Shown: positions 47,204 to 58,415 of the stretch, piece by piece
Position numbering within the stretch: position 1 is the stretch's first letter
How the letters are laid out: each line of letters begins with the position of its first letter
Source: Paragyromitra xinjiangensis
Taxonomy: Eukaryota; Ascomycota; Pezizomycetes; Pezizales; Discinaceae
Length of the DNA stretch: 64,000 nt
Assembly: GCA_038503065.1 (NCBI GenBank)
Contig: JBCAMK010000002.1
Span: forward strand, 1,054,001-1,118,000
Direction of reading: 5' to 3'
Made by a program: the position numbers and the translations under genes
The notes under the pieces: generated by a model
What the model saw: the letters and a program-made list of their open reading frames with translations, nothing else
Databases searched by the model: none
Told to the model about the DNA's origin: nothing

Positions 47204-48040
47204 TTAAGAGATAGTGACAACCGGGGGGCCGGGGAAGGTGTAGCTGGTCGGGACAGGGTAGTAGATGTTGATCTAGAGAAGTCAGTATCAATGATTGCTG
47301 TTATAGGGGAGTCAAAAACTCACGGTGATCCCAGGGTCAGATCCCTTGTAAGCACCAGGGAAAGAAACACCAGCAGGGTTGTTGGTACCACTACCAGTGA
47401 GGTTAATCTGAACACAAGACCTGAACGAATAATAATTAGCCTAGTGATTAAACCAAGAGTGGTGAAGCTATGACTTACATATAGAATTGAGCACCAGGGT
47501 AGGTTGAAGCAACGTGAAGACCGATGGTCTCACCACGGAGAAGGTAGTTGCCAGGTGCGAGACTGCTGGGGATCTTAAAAGAAAGTTTACCGCCGTTCGC
47601 ATTGACAGAATCAGATGCCCATTGACCGTTGCTAAGAAGACCATTTTGGTAGATCTTGAACCATTTCAGACCAGTGATGGTGGTGGTCTTCGCGTCAGCG
47701 ACCTTGGCCAAGTAGATAAGCTCAGGGCCAGGGTGAGCGCCAGTGTCCCACTGGACGGTGGCTGTGGAGCCGGCAGCAACATTGAGGATGCTGGCAGCTG
47801 GGGTGGCACCATTGACGTTACAGATCTTTTTTGTTTGTTAGTAGGCTGTAAACTCAGTAAGGGGGTTTGAAGGAGAAGTAGTATACTCACGATATCATTG
47901 GAGGTAACATCGGTAACTGGACTGTTGTTAGGTGGGAGGCGGACAGAAGTGGTGTCACCGTTAAGGGCAGTCAGACGAATGTGGGCCTGAGCAGTTCCAG
48001 CAAGAACCGCACCAGCGGCGAGAAGAGATAGAAGCTGCAT
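47204..48040 (-). CDS. AA9 lytic polysaccharide monooxygenase, secreted
   Basis: Four exons (48040-47891, 47825-47479, 47420-47324, 47272-47204) encode 220 residues. Residues 1-19 (MQLLSLLAAGAVLAGTAQA) are a signal peptide, so the mature protein begins with His20, the first copper ligand of the histidine brace. The second is in GAHPGPELIYLA. The axial Tyr is in QFYM and the second-shell His in ETIGLHVAS. The end YKGSDPGIT then INIYYPVPTSYTFPGP is typical of AA9. The enzyme oxidatively breaks cellulose or hemicellulose outside the cell. It has no cellulose-binding module. In many AA9 proteins the segment before IGLH reads RHE; here it reads RGE. All introns are short GT-AG. The gene sits alone between two decayed family copies and looks intact. 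Confidence 0.93.
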
Positions 48041-49368
48041 TTTGATACCAAGAGAAGATGACCGGTGAAATAGGTGTGAAGTTTGGCTGGTGAGAGAAGA
48101 GAATGATGGACGAGCCAGAGCCTTTATATATCAATTCCTGAGGTACGGAGACGCCGATAGATACATGTAGTATTTTCTCCATCAAGGCTTTTCAGATTTT
48201 CCAGGAGAAGAATGATAATATTCCTGGTGGTTTAACTACAGGGGTACATTTAGAAGCTGGGATGCGCTACTATATCCCTATGAACACCGAACGGAGAATT
48301 CCAGATGAAGAGCACGTTTTCTTGGTGACAAAATGCGTTTATGCTAGTATTGGTGATTACAAACAGTAGTAGAGTTGATTGCTGGCTGTGGTAGTTGGAC
48401 AGTTGGGGACTTGGAATTGTAGGGTTTCAAGGTTAATTCGTCCCGGCGGAACCGAAAGTTTGATGATCCGGGTCGGACATTTACCCCGCAACCCGTGGTA
48501 TATTGATTAACGGTCGCACGGTCTTCCTTAAATTATTTTCCGGCATCTTATATTAACTCCTAGTGCCTGTTCCTCTGAAACGGTCGTTAATAGTTGTATC
48601 AAGAACTTAATGGGTGTTCCGCGTAACCGCTTTTATAGAGAGTATTGGCTTAGCCTGAAATACTCTGGCCGAGGGAGAAAGCAATAAGTACTAGCGATCG
48701 ACGGGGGAATCCTAACTTTGGGCAGTCCGAGACTCCCCGAGGCAAGCTCTATACTGCCTTGAGCTCCTTGCTGTATCCAGGCTTCCCCAGACCAAAGCTG
48801 AAACGCGCGCACGCGTCACATCCTTCCCTCTACCTTATTCAAAGGCTTGTTTTAACGTATTGAGCCAGGCTTAGGGGGAACTCGGGTAGTGCTCCGCGTT
48901 AGCTCGAATCAGATACATGGAAACAGTTCAGATCAGCTATAGCTATTTGTTTTTATGCCAATATCGAGCTCTTCGTCATTCCAGCGGGAAATAGATGTAG
49001 TAGAGCGGATATCGGATATGCAATTCTGGGATTAAATAATTGTTATGAGTAGATCGGCCTAGTTTGTGGAGATGCTAAAGCTATCGGCGATATTTTCGGT
49101 GTCGCACACGCAGAATAGGGGGTTTTCCGAGTGAGAGGCTATGAGCTAAGTGATCCAACCACTTGGGTTATGGCGCTAAGCTAGGGAGGAGAACCTCCAA
49201 ACCTCATCTGTGAGTAACGCCCTACATCACTCAGACCAAAACTTAAGGAAGATGGTTTCATCTTATCACTTGACATTGTGTTGGCAAACATTTATTATTT
49301 ATTACACGGGCGCGGACTAAACTAAACTAGGCTAACTAGCACAAGTCTGCTCCACCAGGTGCCCACCT
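48041..49368. other. Intergenic region upstream of the AA9 gene
   Basis: The first 150 bases hold the AA9 promoter. The rest has no gene. From about 49260 the sequence is similar to that at 45240, the edge of the duplicated segment. Confidence 0.5.
48123..48130 (-). promoter_or_regulatory. TATA box of the AA9 gene
   Basis: TATATAAA on the minus strand, about 85 bases before the ATG at 48040. A TACATGTA copy (48172-48179) lies 40 bases further upstream. Confidence 0.55.
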
Positions 49369-50369
49369 TCAATTATTCTTGACAATGCCTCCATTGTTCA
49401 ACGCGGCGTACACGCAGTCTACCAGGAGGGAGTAATCTTTCATCTATAGCTCTTTCTCTTCATCCATACTAATAAATAGAGCGCTAAGCTTGCGTGATAT
49501 CTGAAATGATGCACCATCATACTTGAGCATTTGCCAGGACTCTCCAGTTGTAACGAAACCGTACACCTCACCTCCACCATTGTTGTCTCTCGCATCCTTC
49601 ATTGATAGCAAACACTGCTTCATCACATCTCCAAGGGAAGCTTTCTTTGCTTCTATGATGAGAACGTAGTTGCTTTCCTTCACTGAAATCAGGTCCATCA
49701 TAACAAATTCCTCTTTCTCCCTCAATAGCTAGATACTGTTCCGTCCCGTCTTGAGTATGAAATCGGTGAGTATTGGACCGATGGTGTAGAGAACCAAGTC
49801 ATTAACGTTGGCTTTTTTAAAGTATTGATTCGACTCCGTAGGATATCCTTCCATGGTAAGTCATTGCAATATGTGGTTGCACAACTTCTCCTTGGTCACC
49901 AAGATCGAGTCCTCTCCTCCAAGTGTATAGTTAGCATCTCTCAACATGCGTTGAACTGACACCGCTTTGATTGCATTCATCCTAAAGCCTAGTCTCTTCT
50001 CTGCTTCTGGAATGGTCATCGTAGAATACGAAGTAGTCCACTTCGCCTTTCCCTTCTCCTGGTTCTTGTTGTCGTCACCCACCGTGTCTGTATATTAATG
50101 CGTCAGTGTTACTTCTCGCCGACCGTAGGAATGGAGGGAGACTCACCTTCTGTATCGTCTAGGGGATTCGGGTTGAATTCGAGTAGCGAAATCTCACGAT
50201 AGTTGTCTGTATACAGAGGGCTGTGCGCCATGTGATTTACAAACGTGATGGTTTCTATCAACCGGAGAGGGTGATTGCTGCTGTGGCCGGGTAACCCTCT
50301 ATGCCCGATCGGTTTGGCCAGCAAGCTCTGCCAAAGGTTAGAATACACATAGGTAATAATTGTCTCCAT
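49369..50369 (-). pseudogene. Decayed copy B of the PD-(D/E)XK-like family
   Basis: This copy keeps its frame longer than copy A but is broken by stops. Exon 1 (50369 to about 50150) contains LPGHSSNHPL and NHMAHSPLYTDN. Splicing from GTGAGT to TATACAG leads to exon 2 with DDNKNQEKGKAKWTTSYSTM and EAEKRLGFRM. Three in-frame stops follow: after CNHILQ (49861), before LLREKEEF (near 49730) and after EKEL (49444). Between them FVMMDLISVKESNYVLIIEA and CLLSMKDARDNNGGGEVYGF match copy A, and the last part reads MKDYSLLVDCVYAALNNGG. The last stop (TAG) stands where I would expect Trp (TGG), a one-base nonsense change. The EAK motif suggests a nuclease-like fold. Confidence 0.6.
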
Positions 50370-53300
50370 TCCTTAAAACAAGGGACAACCAAGTCACGAT
50401 CCCAAGAATCTGGTTCAGGTTTAATATCTCCTGGCCGAGTTCCGCGGCCAGAACTTCCGTCATGTCAGATTGCGTCTTCTCTATGAGATATCTTGCAGTT
50501 TTATCGAATGCATCAGTTATCCTGTTATTGCACGCAGCACTGAGATGTATATATCCAACAAAAATTGTACCTAACACCATCGGCCCCACTTTCTCGTCCT
50601 AATACCAAGGCTTCGTTCGTCCTACCCTTGTTGACCCGCTGCAGTATTTTAATTGACACTTTGTTACCCCGTGTACACGTGGGATCAATCCCTAATCCAG
50701 TAGGCGAAGAGCCGATAATGGGAGCTAATATAACTATATTCAACTTACCAGCAATACAAGCATCTGTATATATTGGCGAAAGTCCGGAATCCCAGTGAAT
50801 ACTAACCAGTTCGTGCCCACGTTCCGGCCACTCAGGCATGTTTTTTTGATGTTTAATATCCAAAATCTGGATTCGCATCCTCTACCAGGATAAGTAGCGA
50901 TTTTCCGAGAATCCGGGAACCTGATCAATTCGACACCCACGATTCGTCAGCGTTCGTTCTCGACTATTCTACCACAATTTCGGTAATCTAAGCGGCTACC
51001 CGGATCAGGCCTATGGAGGTGAGACAAACCCTACAATTTTTTTCTGTGGTGACCTCATAACGGAAAACCCCATTTGTTATTGAGGCTTAGAAAGGTAGGC
51101 CCAAAGCGGTATTCATCCTCCATCTCCATGCTGACTCGAGCATCAACTAAGACCGTGACCGTCCCTCAGAGTCTGAACTGTCATCAAGGGTTCTAGATTA
51201 GTATTCTTTAACCACATCTTCTGCGTTTCGCAGAATTTGCAATTCTCGCATCCATCGTCTAAAATTAATTTCAGAAAACAAAGTAGCTTTTCTTCGTTGT
51301 CAATAATCAAACGCGGCTGACTCGGAGCAAGAGTCTGCAAGGTACTATCTCACTGACGTATTCACACCAACCTCAAAAAAATCCCACCACTGGAGGAACC
51401 CATTACCTTCACTTATCCTACAACAGAGGACCTAACACATATCAACCTGGGATATCAGTCAAGGGATTCTGGCCTTCGATGAGCAGGATACAGCGGCCAC
51501 TCAGAATAGATTTAACGGATCCAGACCCGTAACGACGGCCGAACCAAAGGAAATCAAGTGCACTAGTACGTGATAACAGGGGGCAGTGGCTTGACGCAGT
51601 TTATGGGAATACTGAGAGGGGCTATGTGGTGTTGAGGGAGTGGATGAATGATGGTGGAAATTTTTCTCACAGGAATGTTGTAGAGAATGGTCTAGTACAT
51701 CTCATCGGTACTTTCGATCTAGCTATGCGCGTTTCCCAACTTGGTCGAATTCAATTAAAGGATTTGCGTGGCCTTCCCGAGCAAGATATGCAATCTCTGG
51801 ATAAATCCCTTTTAGTCGGTGGCCACTTCTGCAGGATGTTTACTCGTGTATGTGTGAAATGTACGCCGCGCGTCCATCATCAATACTTACTCGTAATAAC
51901 TTGTCAGTTTCATTTCTTAGAAATTATTGGCACTATTTGGTTTGAGTGCAGGAAATTCTGCAGCGCTTTGTCCGCGTTTCTGCGCGTAAGTGAAATAAGC
52001 GGTATTGATAGATGGTCTCTGTTCATTACTCTGACAATCAAATCCACTAGTAAGAGCTCTATCTAAAAAAGGATTTACTTCCTCCCAACTAATTCGCCAA
52101 TGTCGGCATAAAACAGCTTTTCTGCTATAGAGCTGGATTCGGGTAGCAGCCGAATCCAAGGCGGTGGCGTGCAGATAGATCATCGGGGTTTTCAGGAGAT
52201 AGGAGACGCCTTGAGATACTGGATGTAGCAAATCTACCGGGGGTCGTTTGGTTTTGCAGCTGGTTGAATTTGGATACCAGAAGTAGACCTTTAGATTAAC
52301 CTTCGCGGAATTCCGGTTAGGATTTGCAGACGAAGCCAAGGTTGGATACTGGCAGCTGGAGGTCTGAGAATGAGATTAGCAAGCTTTTGGGTATCTAAAC
52401 CCTCTTCCTCGAACTCTAAAGCCTTTGCGTACAGCAGGCGTATTTGTTAGGAATCTCTGGGGATCATGAGAAATGATTCGCATCCTTGATCGTCTTAAGC
52501 TTATTGATTTAGCGGATTTACCACCAGGGGCACTCACGTGGGTGCACTCCACAAAACCCGCACAACCTTTTTATGCCATTTTAAGTTTATGCCATAAAGT
52601 TAGCAGGTTGAAAAGTGCAGCCCAAACATGAATCAGCTCTCATGTGCCGCCTGTCGCGGAGCCAACTAAATGCACTTCCCATCAGAATACGTAAGTCATA
52701 TTCCTTTCACCCTTGTAACCGGTATGGCCGACCGTGCTGCTCGCGTTTATCTAGCCAACAACCTGCTTGTATTTTTTTCAGCCTTAGCTCTTGATGACTA
52801 CTTTAGGAGTATTTAGAGCCCATAACTCATATTTCCTGAAATGACCTTACTGGCCAGCCCTGAAAATAACTCATGAGCGGTTGCAGATATTGCCATACAT
52901 AACCATGCCATATCCACTATGGATTTCCCATTCTGAAACATCACCCTCGATTACTGACATATCACAAAGTTTGAACACCCACTTCTATTCCTTCAAGTCA
53001 TACTCCTTCTTAACTCTCGTTCGCAAGCTTGGATTGGGTCAAAGGGGAACAAGCTCCGGCTCAACCTCGGAAATTACAGGACGTGCCTAGACTGTGCAAA
53101 GGTTCTGGTACTAGAGGTACGGATTTTCCATCAGTCTTGAACGTTACCTGAAATATAACAGACTTATTACAGCGCTGATACATACTCCCGGATATATCTC
53201 CTACAAATGGTCATCATTTTTAAGGATGTTGGAGCATCGGCCCTACGAAATGTTACCCTTAAGTTTTTACCTAGCTGGAGGCAGGTTCGTCGCTGAAACC

Positions 53301-53850
53301 AACAAGTACTACACAACGCCTATAGTCGACGGGGTTTCGTACAAAGTTCAGTTGTCCTAAATAATTCTCGAGTTCCTAGCTCGCTTTAACATTAGATACC
53401 AGTGTTTCGAGCCACCCGATTTTCGTTAATCGTTCTCTCATCCCCCGGACCCATTAGTCTTTTGGAATAAAGGTTCCCCGAACATTAGAATCTGCTTTCT
53501 CACCTGTAGAGCGAAATAAAGAGGTTACGCGTAGTGCATGAACTTTTCCACAAGATTTTATAGCCAGGAAATTCTCGAAAAGCACAAAGCCCAAAAATCA
53601 CATCATATTTTGCAAACTTGTTGGTAAAGAACCCCATCTAAGATCCTACCTCTACAAGTTACTAACGAAGAGCTCATCTTACCGCGGTAGATATCATGTT
53701 CCCTCGGTTCTCTACTACTGGCTCCTACAAAGCATGGCCCACGAAGTAATAGCCTCTAAGGGTTACGGAAATCCACTACTCTAGTAGACGGATCAGCCAA
53801 TGTATATCACTCCCTATCTAGCTCCTTGTGGGGAAAATCATAGATGCTTG
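50370..53850. other. Relic-rich stretch without intact genes
   Basis: Two pieces look like former coding sequence but cannot be joined. One is a minus-strand frame at 50338-50589 with CNNRITDAFDKTARYLIEKT. The other is plus-strand sequence at about 51564-52066 with GYVVLREWMNDGGNFSHRN and VENGLVHLIGTFDLAM. Neither matches a family I know. The rest shows nothing. Confidence 0.4.
51564..52066 (+). pseudogene. Possible gene relic of unknown family
   Basis: An open plus-strand stretch with balanced, protein-like composition (WLDAVYGNTERGYVVLREW, later QDMQSLDKSLLVGGHF). Coding-like sequence may extend upstream to about 51375 with a stop between. The end turns hydrophobic and non-descript. I do not recognise it; it may be chance. 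Confidence 0.3.
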
Positions 53851-53852
53851 TA

Positions 53853-54045
53853 CAGCACACTCGCTCTATAAGAATATTATTTATAAGAATATTCTTAGCG
53901 GAGCACCCCCCGAAACTACCTCCCTAGCCCGTATTTGGTAAAGTCTTCCCTGTAAACCTTCTCTATTAAGTTAGATCACCCTTCTTATAAGAATATTCTT
54001 CTGTATTCTCGGTCCCGGTGGTATTCTTATAGAGCGATTGTACTG
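53853..54045. mobile_element. MITE, family 1 copy B, with TA target duplication
   Basis: The ends CAGCACACTCGCTCTATAAG and, inverted, CAGTACAATCGCTCTATAAG match the element at 33.1 kb. It is 193 bases, flanked by TA (53851-53852 and 54046-54047), with the same TTATAAGAATATTCTT internal motif. It has no coding capacity. Confidence 0.85.
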
Positions 54046-54450
54046 TAACAAAATTCGTTAAGGCCATCCCCAGCGCGTGCGCGACTAAAGGGAAAACACA
54101 TCGGGAAATGCATACCTAAGTCATTATATACACCAACCCGATCGACCCCCTCCCCGACTTAGGAATATGTTCCTAGGAACAAAACCCAAGAGTTGAACCT
54201 ATACCGTTTAGTTGGTTTACCATCTTCTTTATCATCATGGACGAGTTTGTACCATAACCTAGGTGGTTAGATGTACTTAGTGAATTAATCAATCAATCAT
54301 GTACAAATTTTAGCAGGCCTCTATGTATGGCACCGAAAAGACGGTCAATGTGAAATACGCGCCTCTTGATACAAGCGGCTTTCTCTAACGAATTTGCGTG
54401 GTCAATTCCTTTTAAATTATTTGACAACTTGCCTAACTTCTACTATAGTA

Positions 54451-54983
54451 TGGTCCACGAGGCAAGCTCGCTCGAGGCCTCGAGGCCTCAGGCCTATGGG
54501 GTTCTACAGCGGCGATGATCGACCCCTGGATACCATCCAGGTCCATGGAACTGGTTTTATACGTATTCTCCACCTATCTCTCGCCGGTACCTTCGGGTTC
54601 AATGCCACTGGCAGTAACCCACATACCTACTAGCACTATGTATCCACGGTAGCATCCTCTAATAAGAATTTCCCAATGACCTAACACGATATAGAGGATT
54701 TGAATTTTGAAGACTTTATACAGTAAGAAACTATTGAGGGAATGATGGGATGATACAAGTAAACTTAACTAGGAAAAAGACGATATTAGTAGATAGCTAC
54801 TTTATTAGATACCAGTGTATTGAATGATAATTCTTACTTAGAGGGTGCCTCTAATAGTACCTCTATGCCCCTATGCCTCGAGGCAAGCCCTCCATTGCTC
54901 GAGCAGCCTGAAGCAGACCCCCCACGGGCACGAGGTGCCTCGAGGCATACCTCCTGGCTCGCCTCGAGCTGCCTCGTGGACCA
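54451..54983. mobile_element. Inverted-repeat element rich in CCTCGAGGC
   Basis: The ends TGGTCCACGAGGCA are inverted. Next to both ends are runs of CTCGAG and CCTCGAGGC palindromes. It is 533 bases with no coding capacity. A clear target duplication is not visible. Confidence 0.6.
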
Positions 54984-55092
54984 CATTAATTCTACTAAGA
55001 TAAAATTGTTCACACTACATGTACCTCTCGATGTATGCTGTCTAGTGCCCACTGCCTAGACTTTATGCTTGGCGCCAAGGGCCGCATATCAC

Positions 55093-55393
55093 GCATCTTG
55101 ACTCATGCGGCCGTTTTGAAGTCGCGTTGCCTAAGCTGGCAAGATCTGGTGGTTGGAGGCAGTCTCGGCAGTCTCTTGCACCTCTCTTGGCATCTTTTTG
55201 GTGCTCTTTGGCGCCTCTCTTTCCTCCATAGCGCCTTTAGGATATTGATTCTGAGCAAGATACCACTGTTTTCTGGCATTTCGTATGTAAAACCCTTAAA
55301 TTCAGACAGCTTCGCAAATTTCTAGTTGGGGAATAGAAAGCTCCCTCCTATCTAGGCAGCGCGACTTCAAAACGACGGTATGAGTAAGGATGC
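55093..55393. mobile_element. Inverted-repeat element with 42-base arms
   Basis: The arms share GTTTTGAAGTCGCG with several mismatches outside this core, and are separated by about 215 bases of non-coding sequence. It looks like a diverged MITE; superfamily not determined. Confidence 0.6.
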
Positions 55394-55723
55394 ATGTAAT
55401 TGCGAACAATGGAAAAATATGCTGGGAGCGAGACAGTGAGTTATGTTCGATCCGACTTTCAACGGATTTTTAGTAGTGATACTGTTCATACAGATGCCAT
55501 CAATTTCAATAGGGGTAATTTGTACTTGTATCATTGACCTTGCATCAATACACTTTCCATGTCGGAGTAACTACTCGCAGCGCCTCACCTTTAAGATGTA
55601 ATATGTACACGTTTTTAACCAGACCTATGCTTTGCCTTAAGTGAGTCGTGTACCGGTATGCTTAATTGAGAGCTCTACATTGTACAATACCCTACGTATA
55701 CACACTGAGCAGAGCATTGTGCT

Positions 55724-55912
55724 TGTGTATACCGTATCAACTCGAGAGAGTGGACTTGACGCTAATTGCAAGACGTTGAAAATTGCCTCAACAAGTAAGG
55801 CGCTAGCTAAAGGGGTCAAAGCTGGGAGGAAATTTGCTAGGCCCTTACCTCTGTAGGCAATTGCAACGCCTTAGCGTCAAGTCCCCACTCTTGAGCTAAT
55901 ACGGTATACACA
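55724..55912. mobile_element. Inverted-repeat element with TGTGTATACCGTAT ends
   Basis: The left arm TGTGTATACCGTAT...GGACTTGACGCTAA returns inverted at the right, with small differences. It is 189 bases and would fold into a long hairpin. Confidence 0.65.
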
Positions 55913-56660
55913 TCTTTGTAGCTTGACTCTAGATACAATTGATGGAGTAAAAAAAAGGCAACTATCGGATGCAGTAGCTTCATCTATCCAGGCCCTCGAT
56001 CTACGTTTTGGAGCTGATTGAAAGCAAGTCTCCTAATCGGGTATCGATAATACTAGCGGGGAGAACATCGGGAGTCCCGAAGTCGTGAAAATTTCGTAGT
56101 ACTAGTATGCACACGCTATAGGTTCGGGTTCTTATAGAGTATGACTCTTCAATCAAGTCTTCTTTGCCTCCCGATCCCATATCTCATAACACGGCTGAGG
56201 AGGTAAATCCGAGTGATAGTAGGTGATTTGGAAATATTTGAAATGTTTTATATTCGGTACTAGGAGGCATAGACGGAATCCCAGAGTAAAGGGCGTCCCA
56301 AAATAGCTAAGAATTAGCCGAAGTAAATTTGTCGCTGATAGTGGGTTAGAATTTGACTGATTTGCTCGGAAGCTTAAGAAACGCATTCAACTTACGGCAT
56401 AATACAGGCCAGTGGGCTGCAAGAATGGACGTAGCGATTAAAGTGCTAGGATAGAGCAGACTTCAGATTTTCTTGAAAAGTGGATTTGCTAGACCTACAA
56501 GAGCGCAAGCATGTTCTGATATGAGAGCAATTCTTGCAATCGTCAGAAAATTAAGAAGGGCTCAAACCCGGAATAGCCTTTTCGGGCTGGGGTCGGGCTC
56601 CTAATCCCTAATAGGCGAATACTCTTACAAACAGTGCTTTCGTAGGGGAGTGATATTGTA

Positions 56661-56942
56661 CAGTTGCGTCCAACAAGTTCTTGCGGTTTTTGAGGTACCA
56701 TGATGCAACACTAAGGCACTACAAGCCCCACAGCACAACACCCCCAAATCCAGGAGGCTTCCCACAACTGAACTTTAACCATGCCAGTACAATAAAGGAC
56801 ATACTGTTAATGCTTTAAACAATAATGGCGAAACATGATGCTTTCTTTTTTGTTGAATAGTAAAAATTTTCATTGAGTGGTTCATGGCATCTGGTTGTAT
56901 CATGGTACTTCAAAAACCGCAAGAACTTGTTGGACGCAACTG
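56661..56942. mobile_element. MITE with 48-base, nearly identical terminal inverted repeats
   Basis: The ends start CAGTTGCGTCCAACAAG and continue through TTCTTGCGGTTTTTGA with only two mismatches over 48 bases. TA flanks both sides (56659-56660 and 56943-56944). It is 282 bases and non-coding. The high arm identity suggests a recent insertion of a Tc1/mariner-pogo type element. Confidence 0.85.
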
Positions 56943-58415
56943 TAGTAACTATCGAAGTAACTAAAGCTAGTCCGAGGTAATTTGCTCTCCCTACACATGA
57001 CAAGCCATCTAGGCACTCCACCCGTTCAAATAACTGTTCCTGGCGAAAAAATACGCCTAAAATGAACCGGTTCAAATCTGTGCTATCTAGAAGATTTTTA
57101 CGCACCAAGTGCCATCGAAGCACTGCCTGTCTTGTCAGGCGGGGATCCCAGGCGATTCGCGAAGTCATCTAATTCTGTTCATCAACCCACACAAATAGTT
57201 CTTGGTCCGAATCGATCACACGCCTGCCAAAACAGCCAGGGATAATAGATCTTACCATCGCCAGGTCTTCTCAATAAGGCTTTCTACATAATGTATCGTA
57301 ATAGAACAATGCCGCTTTTGGGGACACGATGCCCCAACTACTTAGCGAGTCCCATCCCATCAAGTGATGAAACCCCGCTTACTGGTCACTGGGCAAGAAA
57401 TGACTGATCCTTAGATGCAATATTATTGGGAAAATTTAGATTGCTTTAGATTAAAATGCAATAGATCTCGACAAGGAGATCATCTAATTGATCTCAGGTG
57501 AGTTGCTATGCATGACAGTGTTTGTTTTGAGGAGTACGGAATATATGTATCTAGATATGATAGATCGTAAACACCAGTTAATTAACCGCGGCTGCGTATC
57601 CCCAATTCAGAACCTCGCCGGAGATGAAATTGCCGGAAAAGTTTCCGGCCGAAACCCGAGTCCTAAACTAACAAGTCACCTGAGATCTAGAAAACTTATC
57701 CGTCCTTTCGGATGTTATTGACTGTTTAGTCGTTTGGGGTTGGTTGAGGAATCGGTGCGTTTAGCCGGAGTATTCGCAATTGACTCGTAGTATGGCAATG
57801 GTGTTTTAGGGAAAATTACTCTGCCAATCCACTTTATAATAATGAGCACCTACTAGCCAAGAATATCGATTAGATTTTAGGCATGCGGGGGTTTGGGGCA
57901 TTTCTCCGAAAAGAAATCTTAAAACCTTATATCTCCTAGAAGCCTTAGAGCCGGCCGCTGAGGCTGTTTGAACCACCCAGGTCTTTGGAAAGTCAGGAGT
58001 GCTATAAATAGCTACTGAAGTAAGGTTGTGGCCGACGACGGAGCCGCGAGTTTCCAGATTTCGATGGGTGATGTCAGTGAATATCTGGAAGGGTTGTAGA
58101 GAAACCCCCAAATACAGTCGCTTAGGGGGGAACGGAAAATAGGTGGGAAGGGAAAGCAAGGGTTCGGGATATCTTAGTAATTGCATGTAGATCGATTTCT
58201 TTGACATCAGGTTACTTGTAGCGCAACAGAAACGCCTCATGATGCCCGAAGTCCCCAACATCACAATCATGACAGCGAGGCTTATTTTAAGCAGGAATAA
58301 GGACAAATTAACGGGTTTTTAAAAGTGCGAGCCAGTATCTAAATACATAAACAAGAATACAACGATGCGATGATGCTGATAATGATGCTAATGACGACTA
58401 CAAGAAAGATGAGTT

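Larger units (their letters stand above)
53851..58415. other. Island of small inverted-repeat elements without genes
   Basis: Five separate inverted-repeat units lie within 3.1 kb (listed individually). The gaps between them, 54046-54450, 55394-55723, 55913-56660 and 56943-58415, show no gene. The frame at 57806-58306 on the minus strand has no known motif. Confidence 0.5.

Noticed and set aside
58320..58345. CAGTATC near 58331 as the left end of the pogo element
   Set aside because: It is not preceded by TA and no inverted partner was found before the truncation.
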